DNA of 64,000 nt from JBHJHP01 sp042219855 (GTDB lineage: Bacteria > Bacteroidota > Bacteroidia > Bacteroidales > UBA5342). The stretch's first letter is position 1, and every line of letters begins with the position of its first letter. The position numbers and the translations under genes were made by a program. Below, piece after piece: positions 17,622 through 27,889 of the stretch. Below the pieces are notes generated by a model that did no database searches, was not told the origin of the DNA, and was given only the letters and a program-made list of their open reading frames with translations. Where the stretch lies: the NCBI RefSeq assembly GCF_042219855.1, contig NZ_JBHJHP010000008.1, positions 124,001 to 188,000 of the forward strand. Direction: 5' to 3'.

Positions 17622-19706
17622 ATGGAAACAAACTACAGCTATTTTAACAGGGACCTGAGTTGGCTGCACTTCAATCACAGGGTTTTAAATGAGGCCCGGG
17701 ATAAATCACTGCCCTTATACGAGCGCATTAAGTTTTTAGCGATCTATTCCAATAATCTGGAGGAATTTTACAGGGTCAGAATAAGCTATTACAGGAATCT
17801 GATACGTGAGCTTCCGGAAGATGATTCTAAATTTCAGCGGGTACAGCCCATTAAACTGATTGATGAAATCAACGGGCTGGTTAGTCAGCATCAGGCCGAA
17901 TTCAGCGAGATATTCAATAACGAAATACTGCCGGAACTAAGAAACAACAGGATTTTTCTTTTGCGAAGAAAGGATAAGCTGAGCAAATCTCAGCAGGCTT
18001 ATTCCAAACAGATCTTTTTGAGTAATGTATTACCGTCTTTACAACCAGTTCTGCTAAAAAAACGAAGGGTTAAGCCTTTTCTGAAAACGGGTCAGGTGTA
18101 TGTTTGTATAAAGTTTTACAGAACCGGTATACCAACCTGGCTGCAGAAATGTGTATATGGTATTGTTAAAATTCCGACGGATCATGACGTGGCCCGTTTT
18201 ATTGAATTACCTGAAGAGAAGGGGAATTATTACATTATGTTTCTTGAGGATCTGATTATGCGGAACATCAGTACTATCTTTCCGGGATATTCTGTAAGTG
18301 ACTGGTATAATATTAAAGTGACACGTGATGCGGACCTGGAATATGATGATTATGTGGGAGAGGACCTGATTGATGTTATTGAAAGAATTGGCAGTGCCAG
18401 AGAACTGGGACACCCTAACCGTTTTCAGTTTGATTATAAGATGCCGGCCGGCATGATTGAGTTTTTAAAGGCAACATTCGACCTTGAAGACAGGGACCTT
18501 GTTAAAGGTGGGGCAATACATAATTTCAGAGACTTTTTTAACTTCCCGAACCCTATGGCTCCACGGTTGGAGAATGAGAAAAATATTCCGCTAAGGGTAC
18601 GCGAACTGGATGAGGTTGATTCGTTGATAAATGAGTTTAGCCGGAAAGAGTACATGTTGCATTTTCCGTATCAGACTTATAATTACTTTATCAGGTTTTT
18701 ACAGGAGGCCGCCAATGATCCTAACGTTTCCGAAATTAAAGCAACACAGTATCGCGTAGCTGCAAACTCCGCTGTTGTAGACGCCCTGATAACTGCTGCT
18801 GAAAACGGTAAAAAAGTAACAGTTTTTGTTGAGCTAAAAGCCCGGTTTGATGAAGAAGCCAATCTGCGCCATGCACGGGATATGAAGCAGGCAGGGATAA
18901 AAATAATCTACAGTATCCCAGGTCTTAAGGTTCATGCAAAAGTTGCACTTGTGATCCGACAGATGGACGATGGTTCAGATCAGAGTGTTGCCTATATGGC
19001 CACAGGAAATTTTAATGAAAGGACTGCACGTCTGTATTGCGATCATGGGTTTTTTACATCTGAAAAACATATTATTGATGAGTTAAAGTCACTGTTTAAT
19101 TATCTGGAAGACCAGCGTTTAAAACCAAAGTTTAGCCATATTCTTGTTCCGAACTTTAATATGGTGGAACGCTTCTCGGAGCTTATTGACCAGGAGATCA
19201 GGCATGTTAAAAACGGTCATGAAGGATATATCTGTCTGAAGATGAATGGGCTGGAAGATCCGGTGATGGTTGATATGTTATACCGGGCAAGTGAACATGG
19301 TGTGAAAATTGATTTGATTGTGAGAGGAATCTGTATTCTGGTTCCGAATCAGAAGTACAGCAAAAATATAAGGCTCATCCGTATAATAGACCGGTTTCTG
19401 GAACATGACCGCTTATTTGTGTTTGGAAACAACGGAAAGGAAATTGTGTATACCGGCTCCGCTGACTGGATGAGACGAAATCTCTACAGACGTATTGAAT
19501 GTGTTTTCCCCGTAACCAATAAAAAGATTAAAAAAGAGCTGATTGATCTATTGAATATTCAGTTGAATGATAATGTCAAGGCCAGACTGATTGGTGATGA
19601 TATGCTGAATAAACGCATTAAACGTACAGGAAACCCGGTACGGTCCCAGGTGGAAATATACAGGTACCTTAAACAAAAAGAAGACGCAAAGCGCTCTGAA
19701 GACTGA
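17622..19706 (+). CDS. ppk: Polyphosphate kinase 1
   Basis: 694 residues, normal PPK1 length. Reversibly transfers the gamma-phosphate of ATP to polyphosphate at the membrane face. N-terminal motif FNRDLSWLHFNHRVLNEA, head domain with YSNNLEEFYRVR, and two PLD-like catalytic domains. His438 in GLKVHAK is the expected autophosphorylated histidine. The second HKD-like site is YTGSADWMRRNLYRRIE near the C-terminus. The stop abuts the converging DUF2461 gene with no spacer. Confidence 0.95.
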   Translation: METNYSYFNRDLSWLHFNHRVLNEARDKSLPLYERIKFLAIYSNNLEEFYRVRISYYRNLIRELPEDDSKFQRVQPIKLIDEINGLVSQHQAEFSEIFNNEILPELRNNRIFLLRRKDKLSKSQQAYSKQIFLSNVLPSLQPVLLKKRRVKPFLKTGQVYVCIKFYRTGIPTWLQKCVYGIVKIPTDHDVARFIELPEEKGNYYIMFLEDLIMRNISTIFPGYSVSDWYNIKVTRDADLEYDDYVGEDLIDVIERIGSARELGHPNRFQFDYKMPAGMIEFLKATFDLEDRDLVKGGAIHNFRDFFNFPNPMAPRLENEKNIPLRVRELDEVDSLINEFSRKEYMLHFPYQTYNYFIRFLQEAANDPNVSEIKATQYRVAANSAVVDALITAAENGKKVTVFVELKARFDEEANLRHARDMKQAGIKIIYSIPGLKVHAKVALVIRQMDDGSDQSVAYMATGNFNERTARLYCDHGFFTSEKHIIDELKSLFNYLEDQRLKPKFSHILVPNFNMVERFSELIDQEIRHVKNGHEGYICLKMNGLEDPVMVDMLYRASEHGVKIDLIVRGICILVPNQKYSKNIRLIRIIDRFLEHDRLFVFGNNGKEIVYTGSADWMRRNLYRRIECVFPVTNKKIKKELIDLLNIQLNDNVKARLIGDDMLNKRIKRTGNPVRSQVEIYRYLKQKEDAKRSED

Positions 19707-20360
19707 TCATGCCTTCAGTATCTCGTTGAGAAAACGATTCAGCGGATATAAAGTGGAATATGTCTTTCTGCATTCTTCCAGTAAATCAGCACTTTTGAGA
19801 AGGGATGAATCCAGTTGACGCATGCCTACATACGATTTTTTACGGATCAGATCAATATGTGGCCACTCTTTGTCAAAACCTTTGGGTGCAGTTTTGAGCT
19901 CTTCACCCCATACCTCGCCAAACATGGAGCGGAACTTACTGTTGTTGATGATCTCAAGATACTCTTCAGGAGATTCATATATGGCATCTCTTATCGCTTT
20001 TAATTCAGGCCCCTGAGGCATATAACATCCACCGCCAATGAAACAGTTGTCCGGTTCAATATGAAAATAATAACCTGCGTAAATACTTTTTCTGCCACCC
20101 GGTGCCATATAGGTTCCGAAGTTTGTTTTGTAGGGTGATTTGTCCGGTGAAAACCTGACATCCCGGAAAATTCTGAAGATACATTTCCTGGGATCCAGTA
20201 AGGGTATATCCGGGTCAATGGTTCTTAATTCGTTGATTAGGAGTTCGGTGAACGCTGTAAATGTCTTTTTGGCAGTGTCGTATCTTTTGCGGTTTTCGTT
20301 AAACCATTCCCTGTTGTTGTTCTGTTTCAGGTCCGTCAGAAAAGTAAGAATTTGTTCCAT
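19707..20360 (-). CDS. DUF2461 (TIGR02453) family protein
   Basis: 217 residues matching the DUF2461 pattern: FLTDLKQNNNREWFNENRKRY at the N-terminus, FRIFRDVRFSPDKSPYKTNFG near 62-82, then AGYYFHIEPDNCFIGGGCYMP. The family is widespread in Bacteroidota. Its biochemical role is unknown. Convergent with ppk. Confidence 0.85.
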   Translation of the reverse strand: MEQILTFLTDLKQNNNREWFNENRKRYDTAKKTFTAFTELLINELRTIDPDIPLLDPRKCIFRIFRDVRFSPDKSPYKTNFGTYMAPGGRKSIYAGYYFHIEPDNCFIGGGCYMPQGPELKAIRDAIYESPEEYLEIINNSKFRSMFGEVWGEELKTAPKGFDKEWPHIDLIRKKSYVGMRQLDSSLLKSADLLEECRKTYSTLYPLNRFLNEILKA

Positions 20361-20459
20361 TTTGGTGCCATTTAAATTGTGATTTAACCACTGAGTTGAG
20401 CAATGTGAAGCCGGAGCTTAATTTAATAAACCAGACTGTTTTTTTTTAGTTCATTTTAC

Positions 20460-20467
20460 TATCTTTG
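20460..20467 (+). promoter_or_regulatory. Candidate -7 element (TATCTTTG) for asnS
   Basis: TAnnTTTG match 53 bp before the asnS ATG. Confidence 0.55.
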
Positions 20468-20520
20468 AGGCTTCATTTTTAGCACTATAAATTAAAAACT
20501 AATTTCGGAAAACTGACAAG

Positions 20521-21960
20521 ATGAAACGCACAAAAATTAAAGATCTGCTTAAATTTGATACGTTTGGAGGAGAGGTAAATGTAAAAGGTTGGGTACGAAC
20601 CAAAAGAGGTAATAAACAGGTGAATTTCATCGCCCTGAATGACGGTTCTTCCATCAATAATTTACAAATTGTGGTCGATGTTGCCGGTTTTTCTGAGGAC
20701 GTTTTGAAAAAGGTGACTACCGGTGCAGCTGTATCTGTAAACGGAACTGTAACGGAATCACAGGGTAGTGGACAGAAAGTGGAGTTGCTTGCTACTAAAC
20801 TGGAAGTTCTTGGCGTTGCTGATCCGGATAAATACCCGTTGCAACCTAAAAAACACTCTTTGGAGTTTTTACGTGAAATTGCCCATTTAAGGTTCAGAAC
20901 AAACACATTTGGTGCCATTACACGGGTGCGCCATGCGATGATTTTTGCGGTTCACAATTTTTTCACCGAAAAAGGTTTTGTAAACGTGCATACACCTATC
21001 ATTACAGCTTCCGATGCGGAAGGAGCAGGTGAAATGTTCCGCGTAAGTACATTTGATCCTAAAAATATTCCGTTGACAGAGGAGGGTGATGTGGACTGGA
21101 AGAAGGATTTCTTTGGACGTGAGACGAGTCTTACCGTGTCGGGTCAGCTTGAAGGTGAACTTGCTGCCATGGCAATGGGCGAGATTTACACATTCGGCCC
21201 CACCTTCAGAGCAGAAAACTCAAATACTTCCCGTCATTTGTCAGAGTTTTGGATGATAGAACCTGAAATGGCGTTTTATGATATTCACGATAACATGGAT
21301 CTGGCAGAAGAATTCCTGAAGTATTTGATAAAATATGCCCTGGATAATTGTCGTGAAGATCTTGAATTTCTCAGTAACCGTCAGCAGGAAGAGGAGAAAA
21401 ACAAGCCACAGAATGAGCGCAGCATAGAACTGATTGAAAAACTTGAATTTGTGCTGGCGAACAATTTTGAACGGTTGACCTATTCAGAGGCGATTGATAT
21501 TCTGATGAATTCAAAGCCGCAGAAAAAAGGACAGTTTAATTATCCTGTTGATGGTTTCGGTACTGACCTTCAGAGTGAGCACGAACGTTACCTGGTAGAA
21601 AAGCATTTTAAAAAACCCGTAATTCTTACAGACTATCCCCGGGATATCAAAGCATTTTATATGAAACAGAATGAGGATGGGAAAACCGTTCGCGCAATGG
21701 ATATTCTTTTTCCGGGTATCGGTGAAATTGTAGGGGGATCGCAAAGGGAAGAAAACCTGGACAAACTGCAAAACCGCATCAATGAACTGGACATGTCGGT
21801 AACAGAATTATGGTGGTATCTTGATACCCGAAGGTTTGGGTCTGCCGTACACAGTGGCTTTGGTCTTGGTTTTGAGCGACTGATGTTGTTTGTTACCGGT
21901 ATGGGTAATATTCGTGATGTTATACCTTTCCCTCGTGCGCCTAAAACTGCTGAGTTTTAG
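20521..21960 (+). CDS. asnS: Asparaginyl-tRNA synthetase
   Basis: 479 residues, class IIb. N-terminal OB-fold anticodon-binding domain (about 1-115, FGGEVNVKGWVRTKRGNKQVNFIAL is its first part) and a C-terminal catalytic domain. Motif 2 is FRAENSNTSRHLSEFWMIEPEM and motif 3 is GFGLGFERLMLFVTGM. FFGRETSLTVSGQLEGE lies before motif 2. Features separate it from AspRS (no extra GAD domain, SGQLEGE). Flanked by its own promoter. Confidence 0.95.
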   Translation: MKRTKIKDLLKFDTFGGEVNVKGWVRTKRGNKQVNFIALNDGSSINNLQIVVDVAGFSEDVLKKVTTGAAVSVNGTVTESQGSGQKVELLATKLEVLGVADPDKYPLQPKKHSLEFLREIAHLRFRTNTFGAITRVRHAMIFAVHNFFTEKGFVNVHTPIITASDAEGAGEMFRVSTFDPKNIPLTEEGDVDWKKDFFGRETSLTVSGQLEGELAAMAMGEIYTFGPTFRAENSNTSRHLSEFWMIEPEMAFYDIHDNMDLAEEFLKYLIKYALDNCREDLEFLSNRQQEEEKNKPQNERSIELIEKLEFVLANNFERLTYSEAIDILMNSKPQKKGQFNYPVDGFGTDLQSEHERYLVEKHFKKPVILTDYPRDIKAFYMKQNEDGKTVRAMDILFPGIGEIVGGSQREENLDKLQNRINELDMSVTELWWYLDTRRFGSAVHSGFGLGFERLMLFVTGMGNIRDVIPFPRAPKTAEF

Positions 21961-22035
21961 AGAATAACAGCGAAAAACTATCGTAGTGACATAATGTAAA
22001 AAACTGGTTAATAACTACTTTCTTAACAAAAGTTA

Positions 22036-22048
22036 ATTCGTGACGAAT
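22036..22048. promoter_or_regulatory. 13-bp palindrome upstream of the nucleobase permease
   Basis: ATTCGTGACGAAT is a perfect palindrome about an unpaired centre, 38 bp before the permease ATG. It is a possible repressor site. No regulator is identified and one chance occurrence is plausible. Confidence 0.25.
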
Positions 22049-22085
22049 ATAATTATATTAGTCTCCTGAAAAATAACTTTTAAGG

Positions 22086-23291
22086 ATGGAAAATAATCAG
22101 ATCACTAAACTTTCACCCGCCAAGATGACCCTGGTGGGTGTTCAATTTTTATTTGTTGCGTTTGGGGCAACGGTGCTTGTCCCCCTACTTGTGGGTATTG
22201 ATCCGGCGGTTGCTTTGTTTACTGCAGGTGTGGGTACCTTAATATTTCACCTCATAACCAAAGGTATGGTTCCTGTGTTTCTGGGGAGTAGTTTCGCTTT
22301 TATTGCACCGATATTAAAAGCAACTGAGCTTTACGGATTACCCGGAGCATTATCAGGCCTTATTGCAGTAGGTTTGGTTTACGGTATCGTGTCCCTGTTG
22401 ATTAAATGGCGGGGAATAAAGTTTGTGGAACGATTATTTCCGCCAATTGTTGTCGGTCCCGTTATTATGGTCATCGGTTTGTCACTGGCTTCAGCCGGTG
22501 TGGATATGGCTAAAACAAACTGGGTGTTAGCTGTAGTTTCATTATTATCTGCAATTGCGGTAGTAACCTTTGCCAAAGGTGTTTTAAAACTTATTCCGGT
22601 ATTTGTCGGCATTGTTGTCGGTTATATTGTTGCCCTCGTCTGGGGTAAGGTCGACTATTCTGCCCTTGCGTCAGCATCATGGTTTCAGCTGCCTGAGTTT
22701 ACAAAACCGGAATTCAGCTGGCATGCAATCCTCTTTATGTTACCGGTAGCTATAGCACCGATTATTGAACATATTGGTGACATGTACACGATAAGTAATG
22801 TTGCAGGGAAAAATTTCGTGGAAAAACCCGGTTTGAACCGGACCTTGTTGGGTGATGGTATTGCTACGGCCTTTGCCGGTTTTCTGGGAGGACCTCCTAA
22901 TACCACTTATTCTGAGGTCACCGGAGCCATTAGTCTGACAAAGGTGACTAATCCAAGAGTTTTGCAGATCGCGGCTGTCACGGGTATCGTGTTTTCGGTA
23001 ATCGGAAAAGTAAGTGGTTTCCTGAAAACCATTCCGCAATCGGTGCTGGGAGGCATAATGGTTTTGCTTTTTGGTATGATTGCAAGTGTAGGGATTAAAT
23101 CACTGATCGATTCCAAAACCGATATGAATAAAACAAGAAACCAGGTGATCATATCTGTAATTCTGACAATAGGAATTGGTGGAGCTGTTATGAGTTGGGG
23201 TCGGTTCTCGCTATCAGGAATCGGACTGGCAAGTGTGGTCGGCGTATTGTTAAATCTGGTTCTGCCTAACAAAAAAGAAGAAGCTTCATAA
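22086..23291 (+). CDS. Uracil/xanthine permease family (NCS2) transporter
   Basis: 401 residues, strongly hydrophobic with about 12-14 membrane segments. The N-terminal VGVQFLFVAFGATVLVPLLVG, the GSSFAFIAPI segment and the TM8/TM10 region EHIGDMYTISNVAG...GPPNTTYSEVTGAISLTKV identify a proton-coupled nucleobase symporter. The NTTYSE motif and EH in TM8 favour the UraA-like uracil branch over purine permeases. Together with pyrE nearby this would serve pyrimidine supply, though the genes are not in one operon. Confidence 0.9.
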   Translation: MENNQITKLSPAKMTLVGVQFLFVAFGATVLVPLLVGIDPAVALFTAGVGTLIFHLITKGMVPVFLGSSFAFIAPILKATELYGLPGALSGLIAVGLVYGIVSLLIKWRGIKFVERLFPPIVVGPVIMVIGLSLASAGVDMAKTNWVLAVVSLLSAIAVVTFAKGVLKLIPVFVGIVVGYIVALVWGKVDYSALASASWFQLPEFTKPEFSWHAILFMLPVAIAPIIEHIGDMYTISNVAGKNFVEKPGLNRTLLGDGIATAFAGFLGGPPNTTYSEVTGAISLTKVTNPRVLQIAAVTGIVFSVIGKVSGFLKTIPQSVLGGIMVLLFGMIASVGIKSLIDSKTDMNKTRNQVIISVILTIGIGGAVMSWGRFSLSGIGLASVVGVLLNLVLPNKKEEAS

Positions 23292-23312
23292 CTTTCTGCA
23301 TAATAATATCTG

Positions 23313-23349
23313 ATGTCCTGTAAGATTTGCATTGCAACTTACAGGACAT
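23313..23349. terminator. Bidirectional terminator between the permease and the Dabb gene
   Basis: Perfect 12-bp stem (atgtcctgtaag / cttacaggacat) with a 13-nt loop and a short T tract. It lies between two converging genes. Confidence 0.75.
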
Positions 23350-23356
23350 TTTGTTA

Positions 23357-23641
23357 TTAAATGTTATAATCCACGCAGGCTCTGTCTGCAAGGCTTTCAC
23401 GAATAAGCTTAGCCACCTCCAGATGTTTGGGATGGTTGGCGTATGTTTTTAATGCATCAAAATCTTTTACAATTACTGTTAATCCAAGGTGAAATTTTTC
23501 ATCCGGATTCTGATTGAGGCCTGCTTCAATGCTTTCTATTTCAGGGATTTCATGTTTTAGATTTTCCAGTTTAATCGCAATATCTTCGAGGAATGCATCG
23601 CTGCTGTTGTTGAATTTGAAAAGGACAATATGCTTTATCAT
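23357..23641 (-). CDS. Dabb (stress-responsive A/B barrel) family protein
   Basis: 94 residues beginning MIKHIVLFKF, the family's first strand, followed by a helix and the HLGLTVIVKDFDALKTYANHPKHLEVA segment. Members form dimeric alpha/beta barrels; most have no known reaction. It stands alone between a terminator and a gap of 160 bp. Confidence 0.85.
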   Translation of the reverse strand: MIKHIVLFKFNNSSDAFLEDIAIKLENLKHEIPEIESIEAGLNQNPDEKFHLGLTVIVKDFDALKTYANHPKHLEVAKLIRESLADRACVDYNI

Positions 23642-23802
23642 ACTTTAATTATTTATTAAGTTATTTGAAAAATAAAGAGATTAAATTTTCTGATTTATTA
23701 TTAAATTATCTAAATTTACGTGAATTGAATTGTAACACGATAAATTTTGGTTTCTGAAGGCTCAAAATTAGCAAAAAATGCCTGATAAAACACCTTATTT
23801 CT

Positions 23803-26070
23803 ATGGGAGATAATACGCTATCTGATATACTGGGTTTGATTATACCGTCTGGTGTATGTGTGTTGGAGGATGGAAAAATTATATGGTTAAATGATTCAGA
23901 TAACATACTGAATCCTGATAATAAAACACCTGAACAACTTTCTGATATCATAACAGATAAAGACCGTTTAAAGGAACTTTCGGCTCAGTTGAGCTTACTT
24001 AAAAAAAGTAATCAGTTTCTTTATTCTAAGCCGGTTAATGTTAATTCTGTGTCTTGTTATATAAATATTAAAAACCTTGGGAGTATACAGAACTATAATC
24101 AGGTTTTTGCCGTCAATTTTATTAAGATCACAGAAAAAAGCGGGGAGGCTGTTCCTGAGCATTTAATTAAAACTCTGGGATCAGTGAACGTTGATTATTA
24201 TGTAAAGAACTTAGGTGTACCCTTCAGCCTGTTTTATATTATACGTAATGAAGATCATACTCCTGTTGACCTTAAGTTTCTGACTGTCAATCAGGCTTAT
24301 GCTGAAATGTCATCACGGAAGGAAGACGAACTGATTGGGGCGCGGTACAGTGATATTTACAGTACCATAGATGAAGACTTTGTCAGTTTGCTTGGGGGAA
24401 TATCTCAGGAAAGAGGTGCAGCGAAGTTTATTGATTTCGAAAAGGGACTGAAACGGTATTCTGAGATAAGTGCATACAGTCCGATCGATGATATTGTGGG
24501 TTGTGTATACAATGATATAACAGACCTGGTTCTTGCCAATAAAAGCCTGCAACAGGAAGAGGAGTACATCCGTACGCTGGTAGAGGTAAATCCGGATATC
24601 ATATTTGTATTCGACAAGGACGGGGTGTTTAAAGATTGTCATGCATCAGATACAGGAAAGTTGTTTGTGGGCATCAAAGAATTCATAGGTAAAAACATTT
24701 ATGATGTAATGTCGCCTGAGCTGGCTGCAAAAACGCACAGTCATATAACTTCTGTTACCGAAACTAAGCGGCTGGAGGAGTTTCAGTATGATCTGGAATT
24801 CCCGGATGGCATCCGTTTTTTTGAAGCCCGGATGGTTCCTCATAATGTGGATAAGGTGGTTTGCATTGTAAGGGATATTACACGGATGAAAGAAGATCAG
24901 AAAGAACTGGAGAAAAAGCGCAATGAGGTACTTGACAATAACCAGTTTCTGACAGAGGTCATGGAAGGTGTGGGATATCCGTTATGGGTTATCGATGTGC
25001 AGAACGACAAGAAGATGATTATCAGGGATCTGAATTCACAGTACCAGGAAGTATTCGGAATTGAGACTATAAATATGAAAGGCCTTGATATTGAAGAAAA
25101 GCGCCGGTTTTATGATAAAGCATATGTGGATAATGTGATCTCGCATTACTATAATTGTATCAAAACAAAAAAGCCTGAAACGCATGAGCGGGTGCTCATT
25201 AGCAATGAAACCCGCAGACGGATATACCTCCTGGTTACACTAATGCCAAAACTGGATGAGAATGGCAATGTGTACCGGATCATCGGTTCTGCAACTGATA
25301 TAACAGGGCTGAAACAAACACAGGATGACCTGATTATGGCCAAGGAAAAGGCCCTTGAAGCGGATAAACTAAAATCAACCTTCCTGGCTAATATGAGCCA
25401 TGAAATACGGACACCGCTAAATTCCATAACCGGTTTCAGTGAACTGATACAGGACGAGGATCTTACACCTGAAGAACGGCAGGACATGTGCCGCATTATA
25501 GAAAAGAACAGTAATCAGTTGCTGAAGCTTGTAAATGATATCATTGAAATTTCAAAAATTGAAAGTGAGCAGATTAAGCTTATTTTCAGGAATTTTGATA
25601 TTAACCACCTGATGAATGAACTGGTTCAGGAAATAGAACTCGACATGTACCGTAAAAGAAAGGTTCTGCCATTCAAGGTGAATAAAGGATTTAAAGAAGG
25701 TTTTGTGTTCAGCTCTGATGAGTTCAGGATTAAACAGATTTTCCAGCATCTGCTCGATAATGCACTGAAATTTACATCAGAAGGTGAAATAGAGTTTGGT
25801 TACGAAGCTCTTGGTAAATCGGAAGAGGTCGAATTTTTTGTACGGGACACTGGTATCGGTATACCGGAAGATAAACAGGATTCCATATTTGAGTTATTCC
25901 GACAGTTGGATGAAAGCAGCACGCGTAAGTATGGTGGTACAGGACTTGGCCTTTCTATCTGTAAACGCCTGGTAACAGCACTGGAAGGAAAAATGTGGGT
26001 GGAGTCAAAAGTTAACGAGGGAGCAACATTCCGCTTCAGGTTGAAAAATGTAACCGGCCCTATCGATTAA
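23803..26070 (+). CDS. Multi-PAS sensor histidine kinase, soluble
   Basis: 755 residues, no membrane segment or signal peptide. An N-terminal PAS-like region (about 1-110), PAS modules near 140-250, 255-370 and 385-510, a short coil, HisKA with the phospho-acceptor His543 (FLANMSHEIRTPLNS), and HATPase_c with N box (HLLDNALKFTSEGE), G1 DTGIGIPEDK and G2 GGTGLGLSICK. There is no receiver domain and no response-regulator gene beside it, so it is an orphan kinase. It likely senses a cytoplasmic redox or small-molecule signal, but no cofactor-binding residue was identified. Confidence 0.92.
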   Translation: MGDNTLSDILGLIIPSGVCVLEDGKIIWLNDSDNILNPDNKTPEQLSDIITDKDRLKELSAQLSLLKKSNQFLYSKPVNVNSVSCYINIKNLGSIQNYNQVFAVNFIKITEKSGEAVPEHLIKTLGSVNVDYYVKNLGVPFSLFYIIRNEDHTPVDLKFLTVNQAYAEMSSRKEDELIGARYSDIYSTIDEDFVSLLGGISQERGAAKFIDFEKGLKRYSEISAYSPIDDIVGCVYNDITDLVLANKSLQQEEEYIRTLVEVNPDIIFVFDKDGVFKDCHASDTGKLFVGIKEFIGKNIYDVMSPELAAKTHSHITSVTETKRLEEFQYDLEFPDGIRFFEARMVPHNVDKVVCIVRDITRMKEDQKELEKKRNEVLDNNQFLTEVMEGVGYPLWVIDVQNDKKMIIRDLNSQYQEVFGIETINMKGLDIEEKRRFYDKAYVDNVISHYYNCIKTKKPETHERVLISNETRRRIYLLVTLMPKLDENGNVYRIIGSATDITGLKQTQDDLIMAKEKALEADKLKSTFLANMSHEIRTPLNSITGFSELIQDEDLTPEERQDMCRIIEKNSNQLLKLVNDIIEISKIESEQIKLIFRNFDINHLMNELVQEIELDMYRKRKVLPFKVNKGFKEGFVFSSDEFRIKQIFQHLLDNALKFTSEGEIEFGYEALGKSEEVEFFVRDTGIGIPEDKQDSIFELFRQLDESSTRKYGGTGLGLSICKRLVTALEGKMWVESKVNEGATFRFRLKNVTGPID

Positions 26071-26072
26071 AC

Positions 26073-27689
26073 TTACTTGAAAACATTTCCGTTGGCAATT
26101 TCCCAAAGTTGTATGTAGGCTGATTTTATAATCAGTTCCATGTTATCATATGCAATTTCACCGGTTTCGTCCCAGGGTTGATGATAGTCGTTGTGCCAGC
26201 CTGCGAGAAAATAACTTACCGGTATTCCTTTCATGGAGAACGAGGTGTGATCACTACCGCCCCGTGGCAAAGAGCGTGGAGAAAAGGTGATTTTCAGATC
26301 CACATCATATTTTTTCAGGCCTTCTTCAATAGTGGACTGCAGTGCCGGAACGGAACCGGTATAAACCATTTTAGCTTTGTGCCTTATGGTATCTCTTTCG
26401 TCCAGTCTTCCGATCATATCAAAATTCATGTAATACAGTACAGAATCGCTTGTGGGGTGATCCGCAAAATACCTCGATCCAAGCAGGCCTTTTTCCTCTG
26501 CGGTCCATGCTGCAAAAATCATATTGTATTTAGGCTTGATCCCACTTTCTTTAAATGCCTCTGCCAGCATCATAACGGCCACGGTTCCTGATCCGTTATC
26601 GTCGGCACCATTGTAAATCCGTCCTTCGTAGGTGCCAAGATGATCAAAATGTGCACCAACAACAACAGATTTTGTGCTGTCCTCACCTTTAACCAAGGCG
26701 AGCACATTCTTAACTTTAATAAGTTCCTCCTCCCTTGTTACCTCCAGGTTGATAGTTTTGGAGTGCATGGTTTTCAGCCGGGCTTCAAGGTTGTTGATCC
26801 GGAAATTATAAAAATCCTCAACTGAATAGTCTGATCCTGCCAGCAGAGCACTTCCGGCACGTTTGCTCACTTCAAGCACAACCATGTTATCTCCTGTCGC
26901 TTCCGGGATTCTGTATCTGTGTGCCGTAACACCCCAGGGTGTATTGCCCTCGTACCATTTGCGAGCACTGTATTTGTATATATTACTTTCTGCGATTCCG
27001 GGGAAATCTATAGTTGGGTTTACAAAGATTACCGCTGCAGCACCTTTTTCTTTGGCCAGATCAACCTTGTCCTGTTCAAGTTCAGATACATTTATATTTT
27101 TGCCTGCATTGGTAAAATACCTTGCCAGTTCTGATTCCATGTCCATATAGCCCGGAAAACCCCGAAGTGCAACAACAATTTTACCTTTTACATCCAATCC
27201 TTTATACGCGTCATAATTCAGCCGGGAATTTCTGAGGCCATAACCCACGAAAACATAGGCATGGTTCAATGCAAAGGAGGAGGAATACCCTGAAATTAGA
27301 TTAAAATCCGTTTTTGCCGGAAATATAAAGGCGTTTGTGTTGTCCTTAACTGTTAGTCTGCCTTCAAACAATCTTGGTGCTTTAATCAGGTCAAAAGTCT
27401 GAAAATAGTCAACATCGCTGTCGTCCTGATATCGTATATGCTGATATGGTTTCAGTCTGTCTCCCGGTTCCAGTCCGGCATACATAAACATGGAACGGAT
27501 ATATTCTGCAGCGGACTCAATTCCTCGTGTGCCCGGTTCCCTGCCGTTTGTCCAGTCAGAGGCCAGAAACTGCAGCTGTGCCTGAATTTTTTGTTGGGTG
27601 ATGCTGTTGAATCCTTTATCGAATAGTTCATCCTGACTAAATACATGGAATGATATGGAAATCAATAGGAAAGAAAAGATCTTTTTCAT
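26073..27689 (-). CDS. M28-family zinc metallopeptidase with PA domain, secreted
   Basis: 538 residues with an N-terminal signal (MKKIFSFLLISISFHVFSQ). A protease-associated domain is inserted at about 130-280. The co-catalytic zinc site is visible: His347 in GAHFDHLG, Asp363 in NGADDNGSG, Glu398-Glu399 in TAEEKGLLGSRY, Asp in MNFDMIGRL, and His in GGSDHTSFS. Expected activity is aminopeptidase on extracytoplasmic peptides. It converges with the histidine kinase, with 2 bp between stops. Confidence 0.9.
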   Translation of the reverse strand: MKKIFSFLLISISFHVFSQDELFDKGFNSITQQKIQAQLQFLASDWTNGREPGTRGIESAAEYIRSMFMYAGLEPGDRLKPYQHIRYQDDSDVDYFQTFDLIKAPRLFEGRLTVKDNTNAFIFPAKTDFNLISGYSSSFALNHAYVFVGYGLRNSRLNYDAYKGLDVKGKIVVALRGFPGYMDMESELARYFTNAGKNINVSELEQDKVDLAKEKGAAAVIFVNPTIDFPGIAESNIYKYSARKWYEGNTPWGVTAHRYRIPEATGDNMVVLEVSKRAGSALLAGSDYSVEDFYNFRINNLEARLKTMHSKTINLEVTREEELIKVKNVLALVKGEDSTKSVVVGAHFDHLGTYEGRIYNGADDNGSGTVAVMMLAEAFKESGIKPKYNMIFAAWTAEEKGLLGSRYFADHPTSDSVLYYMNFDMIGRLDERDTIRHKAKMVYTGSVPALQSTIEEGLKKYDVDLKITFSPRSLPRGGSDHTSFSMKGIPVSYFLAGWHNDYHQPWDETGEIAYDNMELIIKSAYIQLWEIANGNVFK

Positions 27690-27889
27690 AATGCCAAGTT
27701 AAATGAGGTATTAAATATACACATTTCTTTTATTGTATGGATTTATGCCATTTGCTATCTTCAAATCTTTCATATGGTTTAGGATCACGCAACAAAGCAA
27801 ACGGTTTCTTAGCTGAGACTGATTTAAACACTTAGGTCAGGCTTGGAAAATAATGGTAAAGATATGTGATTTTTAAAGGTGATTCTGTT
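27690..27889. other. Gene-free stretch upstream of the M28 peptidase
   Basis: AT-rich sequence with no supported gene. It holds the upstream region of the M28 gene and joins the duplicated carB fragment. The whole gap to the transposase gene is 441 bp, of which the rest is described in the next entries. Confidence 0.6.
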
